From NCBI GenBank assembly GCA_937124495.1, contig CAKZKZ010000010.1, positions 1 through 5,740 of the forward strand: DNA of 5,740 nt, written 5' to 3'. Each line of letters starts with the position of its first letter. Position 1 is the stretch's first letter. This DNA comes from an uncultured Dokdonia sp. Its GTDB lineage: Bacteria; Bacteroidota; Bacteroidia; Flavobacteriales; Flavobacteriaceae. This document shows, one piece after another, positions 1 through 5,740 of this stretch. The position numbers were made by a program, and so were the translations under genes. The notes below the pieces were generated by a model, which searched no databases, was not told the origin of the DNA, and worked only from the letters and a program-made list of their open reading frames with translations.

Positions 1-634
1 AAATATTCTGAATCTCTCGTATCTTTTCTGGAGTAAAGCCTCTACGACGTAAACCGATAGAGTTAATACCTACATAGCTCAATGGTTCTCTTCCTGCTTT
101 TACATAGGGAGGTACATCTTTTCTTACCAGAGAACCTCCAGTAACAAAGGCATGACTTCCTATCGTACAGAATTGTTGTACGGCTGCCATTCCTGCTAAG
201 ACTACGTATTCTCCTACGGTTATATGTCCTGCTAGTGTACTGTTATTTGAAAAGATACAATTATCGCCTACAATACAATCATGTGCGATATGGCAATATG
301 CCATAATCCAGCAATTCTTACCTATTTCTGTTTTCATTCGGTCAGAAGTACCTCTATTAATCGTTACACATTCTCTTATAGTGGTATTATCTCCTATAAT
401 GGTAACGGTATCTTCGTCATTAAACTTTTTATCTTGAGGAATCGCTGAGATAACAGCTCCAGGAAAAATACTTACGTTTTTTCCTATTCGGGCTCCTTCC
501 ATGATCGTTACATTAGATCCTATCCAGCTTCCTTCTCCTATCACAACATTATTATGAATAGTAGTAAAAGGTTCTATAACTACATTTTTTGCAATTTTTG
601 CACCAGGATGCACATATGCCAGTGGTTGATTCAT
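1..634 (-). CDS. lpxA: Acyl-ACP--UDP-N-acetylglucosamine O-acyltransferase (LpxA), 3' end cut by window edge
   Basis: LpxA catalyses the first step of lipid A synthesis in the cytoplasm: transfer of a 3-hydroxyacyl chain from acyl carrier protein to the 3-OH of UDP-GlcNAc. I translated 211 codons from the ATG at 634-632; the family is usually about 255-265 residues, so roughly 50 C-terminal residues lie outside the window. The visible part is a left-handed beta-helix of hexapeptide repeats (for example VVIGEG, NVTIMEGARIG, TEIGKN). Residues 115-120 read HIAHDC, placing the catalytic base at His118 (His125 in E. coli). The GGSLVRKDVPPY segment (166-176) and the GREP motif (181-184) are typical of the family, and the C-terminal helical domain begins near residue 189. 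The start lies 4 nt after the lpxC-fabZ stop with no separate promoter or clear ribosome binding site, so it is probably translated by coupling. The reading frame is open throughout. Identification is firm; acyl-chain preference cannot be read from sequence. Confidence 0.96.
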   Translation of the reverse strand, partial: MNQPLAYVHPGAKIAKNVVIEPFTTIHNNVVIGEGSWIGSNVTIMEGARIGKNVSIFPGAVISAIPQDKKFNDEDTVTIIGDNTTIRECVTINRGTSDRMKTEIGKNCWIMAYCHIAHDCIVGDNCIFSNNSTLAGHITVGEYVVLAGMAAVQQFCTIGSHAFVTGGSLVRKDVPPYVKAGREPLSYVGINSIGLRRRGFTPEKIREIQNI

Positions 635-638
635 ATAG

Positions 639-2045
639 TTAGTTGTTCTTTACTTTAACAATTTGAGCCATAATTTCGGCTTCTGATACTAGTTTTCCAT
701 TTGCATAGGCACGCGCCTGCATTTGGCATATTCCTCTTCGTATAGGAGACATCAAATCTAACTTAAAAATAAGTGTATCTCCGGGTACTACTTGTTGTTT
801 ATAACGTACTTTATCTATTTTTAACAGATATGTTAAGTAGTTTTCTGGATCTGGCACTGTACTTAACACCAAAATCCCTCCAGTTTGTGCCATTGCTTCA
901 ATTTGCAATACACCAGGCATAACGGGTGCTCCAGGAAAGTGTCCTACGAAAAATGGTTCGTTCATCGTAACATTTTTCATTCCTATCACATGCTCATCAG
1001 TAAGCTCTAAAATCTTATCTACTAATAAAAACGGAGGTCGGTGAGGTAACATCTCCATAATCTGATTCACATCTTTCACTGGTGGTGCGTGTAAATCTAC
1101 TACAGGAACGTGATTACGTCGTTCTGCTTTTATAATTTTCTGTATTTTTTTTGCAAACTGGGTATTTACATAATGTCCAGGTTTATTTGCAATGATCTTT
1201 CCTTTTATACGAGTACCTATCAAAGCAAGATCTCCTATAACGTCTAGTAATTTATGTCGAGCTGCTTCATTAGGATGATGCAATGTCAAATTATCTAAGA
1301 TACCATTTGGTTTTACTGCTATATGTTCTTTATTAAAAGCAACACGTAGTTTTTCCATCGTACCAGGAGATAATTCTTTATCTACATACACAATAGCATT
1401 ATTAAGGTCTCCTCCTTTAATTAATCCATGCTCTAATAGCATTTCTATTTCATGTAGGAAACTAAACGTACGGCTATCTGATATTTCTTCTTTAAATTCT
1501 GAAAGGTGTTTTATACTTGCATTTTGAGTTCCTAACACTTTGGTTCCAAAATCAACCATTGTAGTTACTTGGTACTCATCCGAAGGCATTAAGATAATCT
1601 CACTACCAGACTCTTCATCAATATATGAGATCACTTCTTTGACCACATATTCTTCACGGCATTCGTCTTGTTCTTGAATACCTGCTTTTTCTAAAGCTTC
1701 TACAAAGAATTTTGAAGATCCATCCATTATAGGTGGTTCTGAAGCATCTAATTCTATTAAGATATTATCGATCTCTAATCCAACACAGGCAGCTAATACA
1801 TGCTCTGTCGTTTGAACAGTAACCCCATTTTTCTCAAGGTTAGTTCCTCGTTGTGTATTTGTAACAAGAGAAGCATCTGCTCCTATAACAGGTTCTCCTT
1901 CTAAATCTATACGTTTAAATTTATAGCCGTGATTTTCTTCTGCAGGTTTAAAAGTCATTTTAACTTCTGCACCAGTATGAAGTCCTACTCCTTTTAAAGT
2001 AACTTCATTTGCTATAGTACGCTGCTTTGCGCTAGCTTTACTCAT
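639..2045 (-). CDS. lpxC/fabZ: Bifunctional UDP-3-O-acyl-GlcNAc deacetylase / 3-hydroxyacyl-ACP dehydratase (LpxC-FabZ fusion)
   Basis: This 468-residue protein joins two enzymes. Residues 1 to about 305 are LpxC, the zinc deacetylase that commits the cell to lipid A synthesis. It has the GVGLHTG motif at 19-25, Glu81-His82 in TTEHVLAA, and His264 and Asp268 in RHKLLD. By alignment to E. coli LpxC, His82, His264 and Asp268 are the zinc ligands, Glu81 the general base, and His291 (KPGHYVN) corresponds to His265. After a short linker around 306-322, residues 323-468 are a hot-dog-fold FabZ with LPHRPPFLLVD at 333-343 and the catalytic His369 (GHFPG) and Glu383 (the spacing of 14 matches E. coli His54/Glu68). 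FabZ dehydrates 3-hydroxyacyl-ACP in fatty-acid elongation, so it competes with LpxA and LpxD for acyl donor. All key residues are intact in both halves. The fusion is known and common in Bacteroidota. The ATG at 2045 overlaps the end of lpxD by 8 nt, implying coupling. Confidence 0.97.
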   Translation of the reverse strand: MSKASAKQRTIANEVTLKGVGLHTGAEVKMTFKPAEENHGYKFKRIDLEGEPVIGADASLVTNTQRGTNLEKNGVTVQTTEHVLAACVGLEIDNILIELDASEPPIMDGSSKFFVEALEKAGIQEQDECREEYVVKEVISYIDEESGSEIILMPSDEYQVTTMVDFGTKVLGTQNASIKHLSEFKEEISDSRTFSFLHEIEMLLEHGLIKGGDLNNAIVYVDKELSPGTMEKLRVAFNKEHIAVKPNGILDNLTLHHPNEAARHKLLDVIGDLALIGTRIKGKIIANKPGHYVNTQFAKKIQKIIKAERRNHVPVVDLHAPPVKDVNQIMEMLPHRPPFLLVDKILELTDEHVIGMKNVTMNEPFFVGHFPGAPVMPGVLQIEAMAQTGGILVLSTVPDPENYLTYLLKIDKVRYKQQVVPGDTLIFKLDLMSPIRRGICQMQARAYANGKLVSEAEIMAQIVKVKNN

Positions 2046-3063
2046 GATTTATTTTTTTTTCCAGTTGATTCACTGTTTGTACAATCTTTGGTAAATTTTT
2101 AAAATGGACATACGACTTATTATAATCTCCATAATTAAGTGCTGGAGATCCTTGAAGTACTTCATCGTCTTTAATGTTACGTCCAATCCCAGATTGGGCT
2201 TGAATACGTACACGATCTCCTATTGTGATATGCCCAACAATACCTACTTGTCCTCCAATAAGGCAATGCTTACCTATTTTTGTAGAACCTGCAATTCCTG
2301 TCTGTGCAGCAATAGCGGTGTGTGCACCTATCTCTACATTGTGAGCAATTTGTATTTGATTATCAAGCTTTACTCCTTTTCTAATAATAGTAGATCCTAA
2401 GGTGGCTCTATCTATAGTGGTCCCTGCTCCAATATCTACATAATCTTCTATAATAACATTTCCAGTCTGGGGTACTTTACTGTATTCTCCTTTTTCGTTG
2501 GGTGTAAACCCAAATCCATCTGCCCCTACAATCGCTCCACTATGAATATATGCATAGTTCCCTATCACACATTCAGAATAGACCTTTGCTCCTGAAAATA
2601 ACACACAGTTATCTCCTATAGTCACATTATCTCCCACATACGCATTAGGATAAATTTTTACGTTTTCTCCTATTTTCACGTTTTCTCCTAGGTATGAGAA
2701 TGCTCCTAAATAAAGACCATCTCCATACGTAGCCGATTCTGATATATAACTCGGTTGTTCTATTCCTTGTTTATTTAGCTTTACTTGATTGTAATATTCT
2801 AATAGTTTCGAAAATGACTTATACGCGTCTTCTACTCGTATGAGTGTCGTCTCGATTTCATTTTCAAGTTCAAAGTCTGAATTAACAATTGCAATAGATG
2901 CTTTTGTTGTATATAGGTAGGACTTATATTTAGGGTTTGCAAGAAATGTAAGTGATCCTGTTATTCCTTCTTCAATTTTTGCAAGCTTAGAAACTTCAAC
3001 TTCGGGATTACCCTCTACCGTTCCTTCTAATATGCCTGCTATTTGGGCTGCTGTAAATTTCAT
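2038..3063 (-). CDS. lpxD: UDP-3-O-(3-hydroxyacyl)glucosamine N-acyltransferase (LpxD)
   Basis: LpxD performs the third lipid A step, N-acylation of UDP-3-O-acyl-glucosamine from 3-hydroxyacyl-ACP in the cytoplasm. I place the start at the ATG at 3063-3061, giving 341 residues beginning MKFTAAQIAG, which matches the usual LpxD N-terminus. An in-frame TTG nine bases upstream (3072-3070) would add only three residues and is less likely. Residues 1-100 are the N-terminal uridine-binding domain, including the SLTFLANPKY segment. Residues from about 105 to 300 are a long left-handed beta-helix of hexapeptide repeats. Catalytic His241 lies in QIQIAHNVEIG (His239 in E. coli), and the GADGFGF motif is at 180-186. 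A C-terminal helix (about 321-341) ends the protein and is expected to help hold the trimer and the ACP site. It sits 23 nt after the HD-domain gene and its last 8 nt overlap lpxC-fabZ. Identification is firm. Confidence 0.96.
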   Translation of the reverse strand: MKFTAAQIAGILEGTVEGNPEVEVSKLAKIEEGITGSLTFLANPKYKSYLYTTKASIAIVNSDFELENEIETTLIRVEDAYKSFSKLLEYYNQVKLNKQGIEQPSYISESATYGDGLYLGAFSYLGENVKIGENVKIYPNAYVGDNVTIGDNCVLFSGAKVYSECVIGNYAYIHSGAIVGADGFGFTPNEKGEYSKVPQTGNVIIEDYVDIGAGTTIDRATLGSTIIRKGVKLDNQIQIAHNVEIGAHTAIAAQTGIAGSTKIGKHCLIGGQVGIVGHITIGDRVRIQAQSGIGRNIKDDEVLQGSPALNYGDYNKSYVHFKNLPKIVQTVNQLEKKINHE

Positions 3064-3086
3064 GTGTCGCAAAAATAATAAAAAAC

Positions 3087-4316
3087 TTAGTCTTTAGGTT
3101 TGGGGTAACAGATATAGTTTTTAACGACTTCTTTTGTTAGAGATTTTAAACTTAACTGGTCGCTAGCTTTTACTACGTCTATAATCTTACCATTAGACAT
3201 TACTATATTAATTCCTCCTTGTGTATAATTATATGCTTGATTTGAAATATTTCCTGTGAAAACAAAATAAGAAGCCTCATAAGGAGTGATTTGATACTGT
3301 GCCATTAATTGGTCTATATGCTTTTGTTTTTTCTCTTCAGAAAATGGTTTTTTACGTATCTTGACTTTTAATAAATTCCTATGTATGATAGCTTTTGATA
3401 ATTCCCTTAGCACAAAATCTTCTGTATAACACCACTCTTTCATCGCAGAAATAATATCATAGTCATCAAGCTTTGAAAACGTATCTAATGCATCTTTAAA
3501 ATTATCTTGATCAATTTTATTTTTCAAAAAGTAAGATAATGCTGTACTTGCAGGAAGATCTACTCCTGCATGTGATACTTCTTTAGCTCGTTTTAATACC
3601 CTAGTGATGAGTTGCTCTGCAACAACACCTGTCTTATGCAAATACACTTGCCAATACATAAGTCGTCTAGCAACTAAGAATTTTTCTACGGTATAAATTC
3701 CTTTTTCTTCTACGACTAATTGATCTTCATGAACATTAAGCATAGCAACAATACGATCTGTATTAATATTACCTTCAGCCATACCTGTATAAAAACTATC
3801 TCTTTTTAAATAGTCTGTACGGTCCATATCCAGTTGTCCAGAAACAAGCTGATTTAAGAATTTACGTGAGTAGGTACCCTGAAATATTTGAAGTGCGAGC
3901 GTTAAACTTCCGTTAAACTCTTCATTTAAAGCTTCCATAAAAGCAATAGAAATCTGTTCATGATGTACATTTTCTATAATACTTTGTTCCATTGCATGAG
4001 AAAAAGGACCATGTCCTATATCATGTAAAAGTATGGCTATGAGCGTTGCTTCTTCTTCTTCTTTTGATATCACTACTCCCTTATTCACAAGGGTTCTCAA
4101 GGCTTTCTGCATAATATGCAAACACCCTACCGCATGATGAAAACGGGTATGATGAGCACCTGGATAGACCAAATACGAAAGGCCCATTTGTGTAATACGA
4201 CGTAATCGTTGAAAATAAGGATGCTGGATAAGATCAAAAATAACCCCATTGGGTATGGTAATAAAACCATAGATAGGATCGTTAATTATAGTAACTTTGG
4301 TAGACTGCTTTATCAC
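3087..4316 (-). CDS. HD-domain phosphohydrolase, dNTPase/SAMHD1-like family
   Basis: A 409-residue cytoplasmic protein of the HD superfamily, most like the dGTPase/SAMHD1/YdhJ-type metal-dependent phosphohydrolases. The N-terminus has the family signature INDPIYGFITIP (11-22). The metal site appears complete: His61 in TRFHHAVG, His98-Asp99 in LLHDIGHGPFSH, and Asp165 in QLDMDRTDYLKRD, corresponding by motif to His167, His206/Asp207 and Asp311 of human SAMHD1. Residues after about 230 form a mostly helical region with a lysine/arginine-rich stretch near 317-333. No membrane segment or signal peptide is visible. The start is a GTG at 4316; an in-frame TAA 18 nt upstream and no earlier start support it, and the conserved signature begins about 10 residues in. 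It is probably the first gene of the lpx operon. The real substrate is not known: dNTP hydrolysis is inferred from the family, and a nucleotide-sugar, signalling nucleotide or other phosphate ester is possible. Confidence 0.88.
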   Translation of the reverse strand: MIKQSTKVTIINDPIYGFITIPNGVIFDLIQHPYFQRLRRITQMGLSYLVYPGAHHTRFHHAVGCLHIMQKALRTLVNKGVVISKEEEEATLIAILLHDIGHGPFSHAMEQSIIENVHHEQISIAFMEALNEEFNGSLTLALQIFQGTYSRKFLNQLVSGQLDMDRTDYLKRDSFYTGMAEGNINTDRIVAMLNVHEDQLVVEEKGIYTVEKFLVARRLMYWQVYLHKTGVVAEQLITRVLKRAKEVSHAGVDLPASTALSYFLKNKIDQDNFKDALDTFSKLDDYDIISAMKEWCYTEDFVLRELSKAIIHRNLLKVKIRKKPFSEEKKQKHIDQLMAQYQITPYEASYFVFTGNISNQAYNYTQGGINIVMSNGKIIDVVKASDQLSLKSLTKEVVKNYICYPKPKD

Positions 4317-4338
4317 AAAGTAATTTAAATAGTTTTAA

Positions 4339-4346
4339 CAAATATA
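4339..4346 (-). promoter_or_regulatory. -7 promoter box (TATATTTG) for the HD-lpx operon
   Basis: Read on the minus strand this is TATATTTG, an exact match to the Bacteroidota housekeeping -7 consensus TAnnTTTG. It ends 22 nt before the GTG of the HD gene, implying a short leader of about 15-20 nt. No convincing TTTG -33 box is seen at the expected distance, so the promoter may be weak or helped by a factor bound upstream, where the palindrome lies. Position and match are seen; activity is inferred. Confidence 0.55.
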
Positions 4347-4379
4347 CCACTAATCACACTAGCTTTTAGAATGCTTTTT

Positions 4380-4387
4380 TAGCTTTC
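4380..4387 (+). promoter_or_regulatory. Possible degenerate -7 box for porX
   Basis: TAGCTTTC differs from TAnnTTTG only at the last base and lies 30 nt before the porX ATG. It overlaps the left half of the palindrome at 4382-4395, so a protein bound there would block it. A similar TAGCTTTT lies exactly 20 nt upstream at 4360-4367. Neither has an obvious -33 TTTG partner. This is the best plus-strand candidate but weak, and chance matches are common in AT-rich DNA. Confidence 0.22.
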
Positions 4388-4395
4388 GCGAAAGC
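4382..4395. repeat. Perfect 14 bp palindrome GCTTTCGCGAAAGC
   Basis: The 14 bases equal their own reverse complement with no mismatch, centred on CGCG. It is an island of GC in an AT-rich spacer. It is not a typical intrinsic terminator: there is no loop unless the centre opens, no T-run follows on either strand, and both flanking genes read away from it. The symmetry fits a site for a dimeric DNA-binding protein or a genome-wide short palindromic repeat. I see no second copy in this window. Confidence 0.7.
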
Positions 4396-4417
4396 GTATA
4401 AACACCACACAAACTGC

Positions 4418-5740
4418 ATGAGTAATATTAACATACTTTGGGTCGATGACGAAATAGACTTATTAAAACCACATATCTTATTTTTAGAAAAGAAAAATTA
4501 TAACGTTACCCCTTGTACTAGCGGAACCGAAGCGATCGAAATTATAGAAGATCAAAACTTTGATATTGTTTTTCTTGACGAAAATATGCCTGGTCTTACA
4601 GGTCTAGAAACGTTAAGCGAAATAAAAAATAGAAGAGAAAGTGTTCCAGTGGTGATGATTACCAAAAGTGAAGAGGAATATATTATGGAAGAAGCTATAG
4701 GTTCAAAAATAGCCGACTACCTTATAAAACCTGTCAATCCAAATCAGATTTTACTCAGTCTTAAGAAAAATCTAGATCATAGCCGTTTGGTTTCTCAAAA
4801 GACAGCATCGTCCTATCAACAAGAGTTCAGAAAAATTGCCATGGACCTTTCTATGGTAAATTCTTATGAGGAATGGTCGGAGCTATACCAGAAGCTTATC
4901 TACTGGGAGATGGAGTTAGAGACGATAGAAGATTCAAGTATGTTTGAGATTTTAGAATCTCAAAAATCGGAAGCAAACAATCAGTTTTGCAAATTTGTAG
5001 ATAGAAATTATCCAGATTGGTTTGCGTCTCATGATGGACCGATCATGTCTCACACCTTATTTAAAGAAAAAGTAGTTCCTGAATTAAAGAAAGGGGAACC
5101 TACCTTATTTGTGGTCATAGATAATTTGAGGTTTGATCAATGGAAAGCTTTTGAACCACATCTTAATGCCTACTACAAAAAAGAAAAAGAAAGTACCTAT
5201 TATAGTATCTTACCGACAGCAACGCAATATGCTCGTAATGCTATTTTTTCTGGCCTGATGCCGAGTGAAATGAAAAAGAAGCATCCTGACTTATGGTTAG
5301 ATGATACAGAAGAAGGTGGAAAAAATATGCATGAAGCCGATTTTTTAAGAGCACAATTAAAACGTCTCCATCTAGATCTCACTTGGGAATATCATAAAAT
5401 CACAAATCTTAAGAATGGAAGGAAATTAGCTGATAATTTCAGATCTCAAAAAAATAATGATCTTACGGTTGTTGTATATAATTTTGTAGATATGCTATCA
5501 CATGCCAAAACAGAAATGGAAGTGATTAAAGAACTGGCAAGCAATGACAAGTCCTACAGATCACTTACAGAGAGTTGGTTTAAAAATTCTCCGTTATTAG
5601 ACATGATCCAACAGGCACAACAAATGGGCTTTAAATTAATTATCACAACAGATCACGGGACCATTAATGTAAAAAATCCTTCTAAGGTGATTGGAGATAA
5701 AAATACAAGTCTCAACTTACGTTATAAAACAGGTCGTAGC
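4418..5740 (+). CDS. porX: PorX: response regulator receiver plus PglZ-type phosphodiesterase domain, 3' end cut by window edge
   Basis: I translated 441 codons with no stop from the ATG at 4418; family members are about 515-520 residues, so roughly 75 are missing. Residues 1-120 are a receiver domain: acidic pair Asp10/Asp11 (ILWVDDEIDLL), phosphoacceptor Asp54 (FLDENMPG), Thr82 (MITKS) and Lys104 (YLIKPVN). A helical linker (about 125-220) follows, then a PglZ domain of the alkaline phosphatase superfamily. Likely metal and catalytic residues are Asp235 (VVIDNLRFDQW), Thr267 or Thr269 (LPTATQYARN), Asp358 with His362 (NFVDMLSHA), and Asp412-His413 (TTDHGT). In Porphyromonas and Flavobacterium relatives, PorX is phosphorylated by PorY, is zinc-dependent, cleaves oligonucleotides, and controls type IX secretion through SigP and contact with the secretion motor. 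Those roles are known for the family and inferred here. It lacks a helix-turn-helix domain in the visible part. It diverges from the HD-lpx operon. Confidence 0.94.
   Translation, partial: MSNINILWVDDEIDLLKPHILFLEKKNYNVTPCTSGTEAIEIIEDQNFDIVFLDENMPGLTGLETLSEIKNRRESVPVVMITKSEEEYIMEEAIGSKIADYLIKPVNPNQILLSLKKNLDHSRLVSQKTASSYQQEFRKIAMDLSMVNSYEEWSELYQKLIYWEMELETIEDSSMFEILESQKSEANNQFCKFVDRNYPDWFASHDGPIMSHTLFKEKVVPELKKGEPTLFVVIDNLRFDQWKAFEPHLNAYYKKEKESTYYSILPTATQYARNAIFSGLMPSEMKKKHPDLWLDDTEEGGKNMHEADFLRAQLKRLHLDLTWEYHKITNLKNGRKLADNFRSQKNNDLTVVVYNFVDMLSHAKTEMEVIKELASNDKSYRSLTESWFKNSPLLDMIQQAQQMGFKLIITTDHGTINVKNPSKVIGDKNTSLNLRYKTGRS

Larger units (their letters stand above)
4317..4417. promoter_or_regulatory. 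Divergent intergenic control region between the HD-lpx operon and porX
   Basis: This is the only substantial non-coding stretch in the window, 101 bp and strongly AT-rich except for a GC-containing palindrome near the porX side. Genes leave it in both directions, so it must carry promoters for both unless porX is expressed from elsewhere. It holds a clear -7 box for the minus strand, a perfect palindrome at 4382-4395, and GCTTT repeats at 4362, 4373 and 4382. I see no tRNA, small ORF or riboswitch-like structure in it. Confidence 0.75.

Noticed and set aside
639..2045. Frameshift or assembly artefact joining lpxC and fabZ
   Set aside because: The frame is continuous with a natural linker, both domains are complete, and the fusion is well known in Bacteroidota.
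2104..2400. Plus-strand open frame of 98 codons
   Set aside because: It lies fully antisense to lpxD, whose beta-helix and catalytic His are intact; the translation is low-complexity and shows no recognisable motif.
2038..3063. Tandem repeats or a CRISPR-like array suggested by recurring TCTCCTAT-type words in lpxD and lpxA
   Set aside because: The recurrence comes from hexapeptide codons (Ile-Gly-Glu/Asp) of the beta-helix, with irregular spacing and intact coding.
3064..3072. Longer LpxD start at TTG (3072-3070)
   Set aside because: It adds only three residues (TTG, Arg, His) before a normal ATG followed by the typical MKFTA N-terminus.
4382..4395. Intrinsic terminator at the palindrome
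   Set aside because: No T-run follows on either strand, there is no proper loop, and both neighbouring genes read away from it.
5200..5382. Minus-strand open frame of 60 codons
   Set aside because: It is antisense to the PglZ domain of porX, covering the conserved PTATQYARN region, and has no family resemblance or start context.

Overview
The window looks like chromosomal DNA from a flavobacterium (Bacteroidota, probably Flavobacteriaceae). The evidence is an AT-rich composition, a fused LpxC-FabZ protein, a PorX-type response regulator with a PglZ domain, no clear Shine-Dalgarno sequences, and a Bacteroidota-style TAnnTTTG promoter element. Nothing suggests a mobile element, phage, CRISPR array or RNA gene. 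Coding density is about 98%, and the only real intergenic space is about 100 bp.

From about 4316 down to position 1, four genes run on the minus strand as one tight cluster. In order of transcription they are an HD-domain phosphohydrolase, lpxD, a fused lpxC-fabZ, and lpxA (cut by the left edge of the window). Gaps are 23 nt between the HD gene and lpxD, an 8 nt overlap between lpxD and lpxC-fabZ, and 4 nt between lpxC-fabZ and lpxA. This is almost certainly one operon with translational coupling. The three lpx genes provide the first three steps of lipid A synthesis (LpxA, LpxC, LpxD). FabZ feeds fatty-acid elongation from the same hydroxyacyl-ACP pool that LpxA and LpxD use, so lipid A and phospholipid synthesis are balanced from one transcript and partly from one polypeptide.

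The 101 bp region from 4317 to 4417 separates this operon from a divergent plus-strand gene. It holds a good -7 promoter box for the operon, a perfect 14 bp palindrome (GCTTTCGCGAAAGC), and three GCTTT direct repeats about one helical turn apart. From 4418 to the right edge lies porX (partial, 441 codons visible). It encodes a receiver domain joined to a PglZ/alkaline-phosphatase-superfamily domain, and its characterised relatives control the type IX secretion system.

The main gene families here are known. The less explained points are the shared divergent control region with its palindrome, the uncharacterised HD phosphohydrolase at the head of a lipid A operon, and the back-to-back placement of a secretion regulator and lipid A synthesis. 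I see no convincing sign of an entirely new system.
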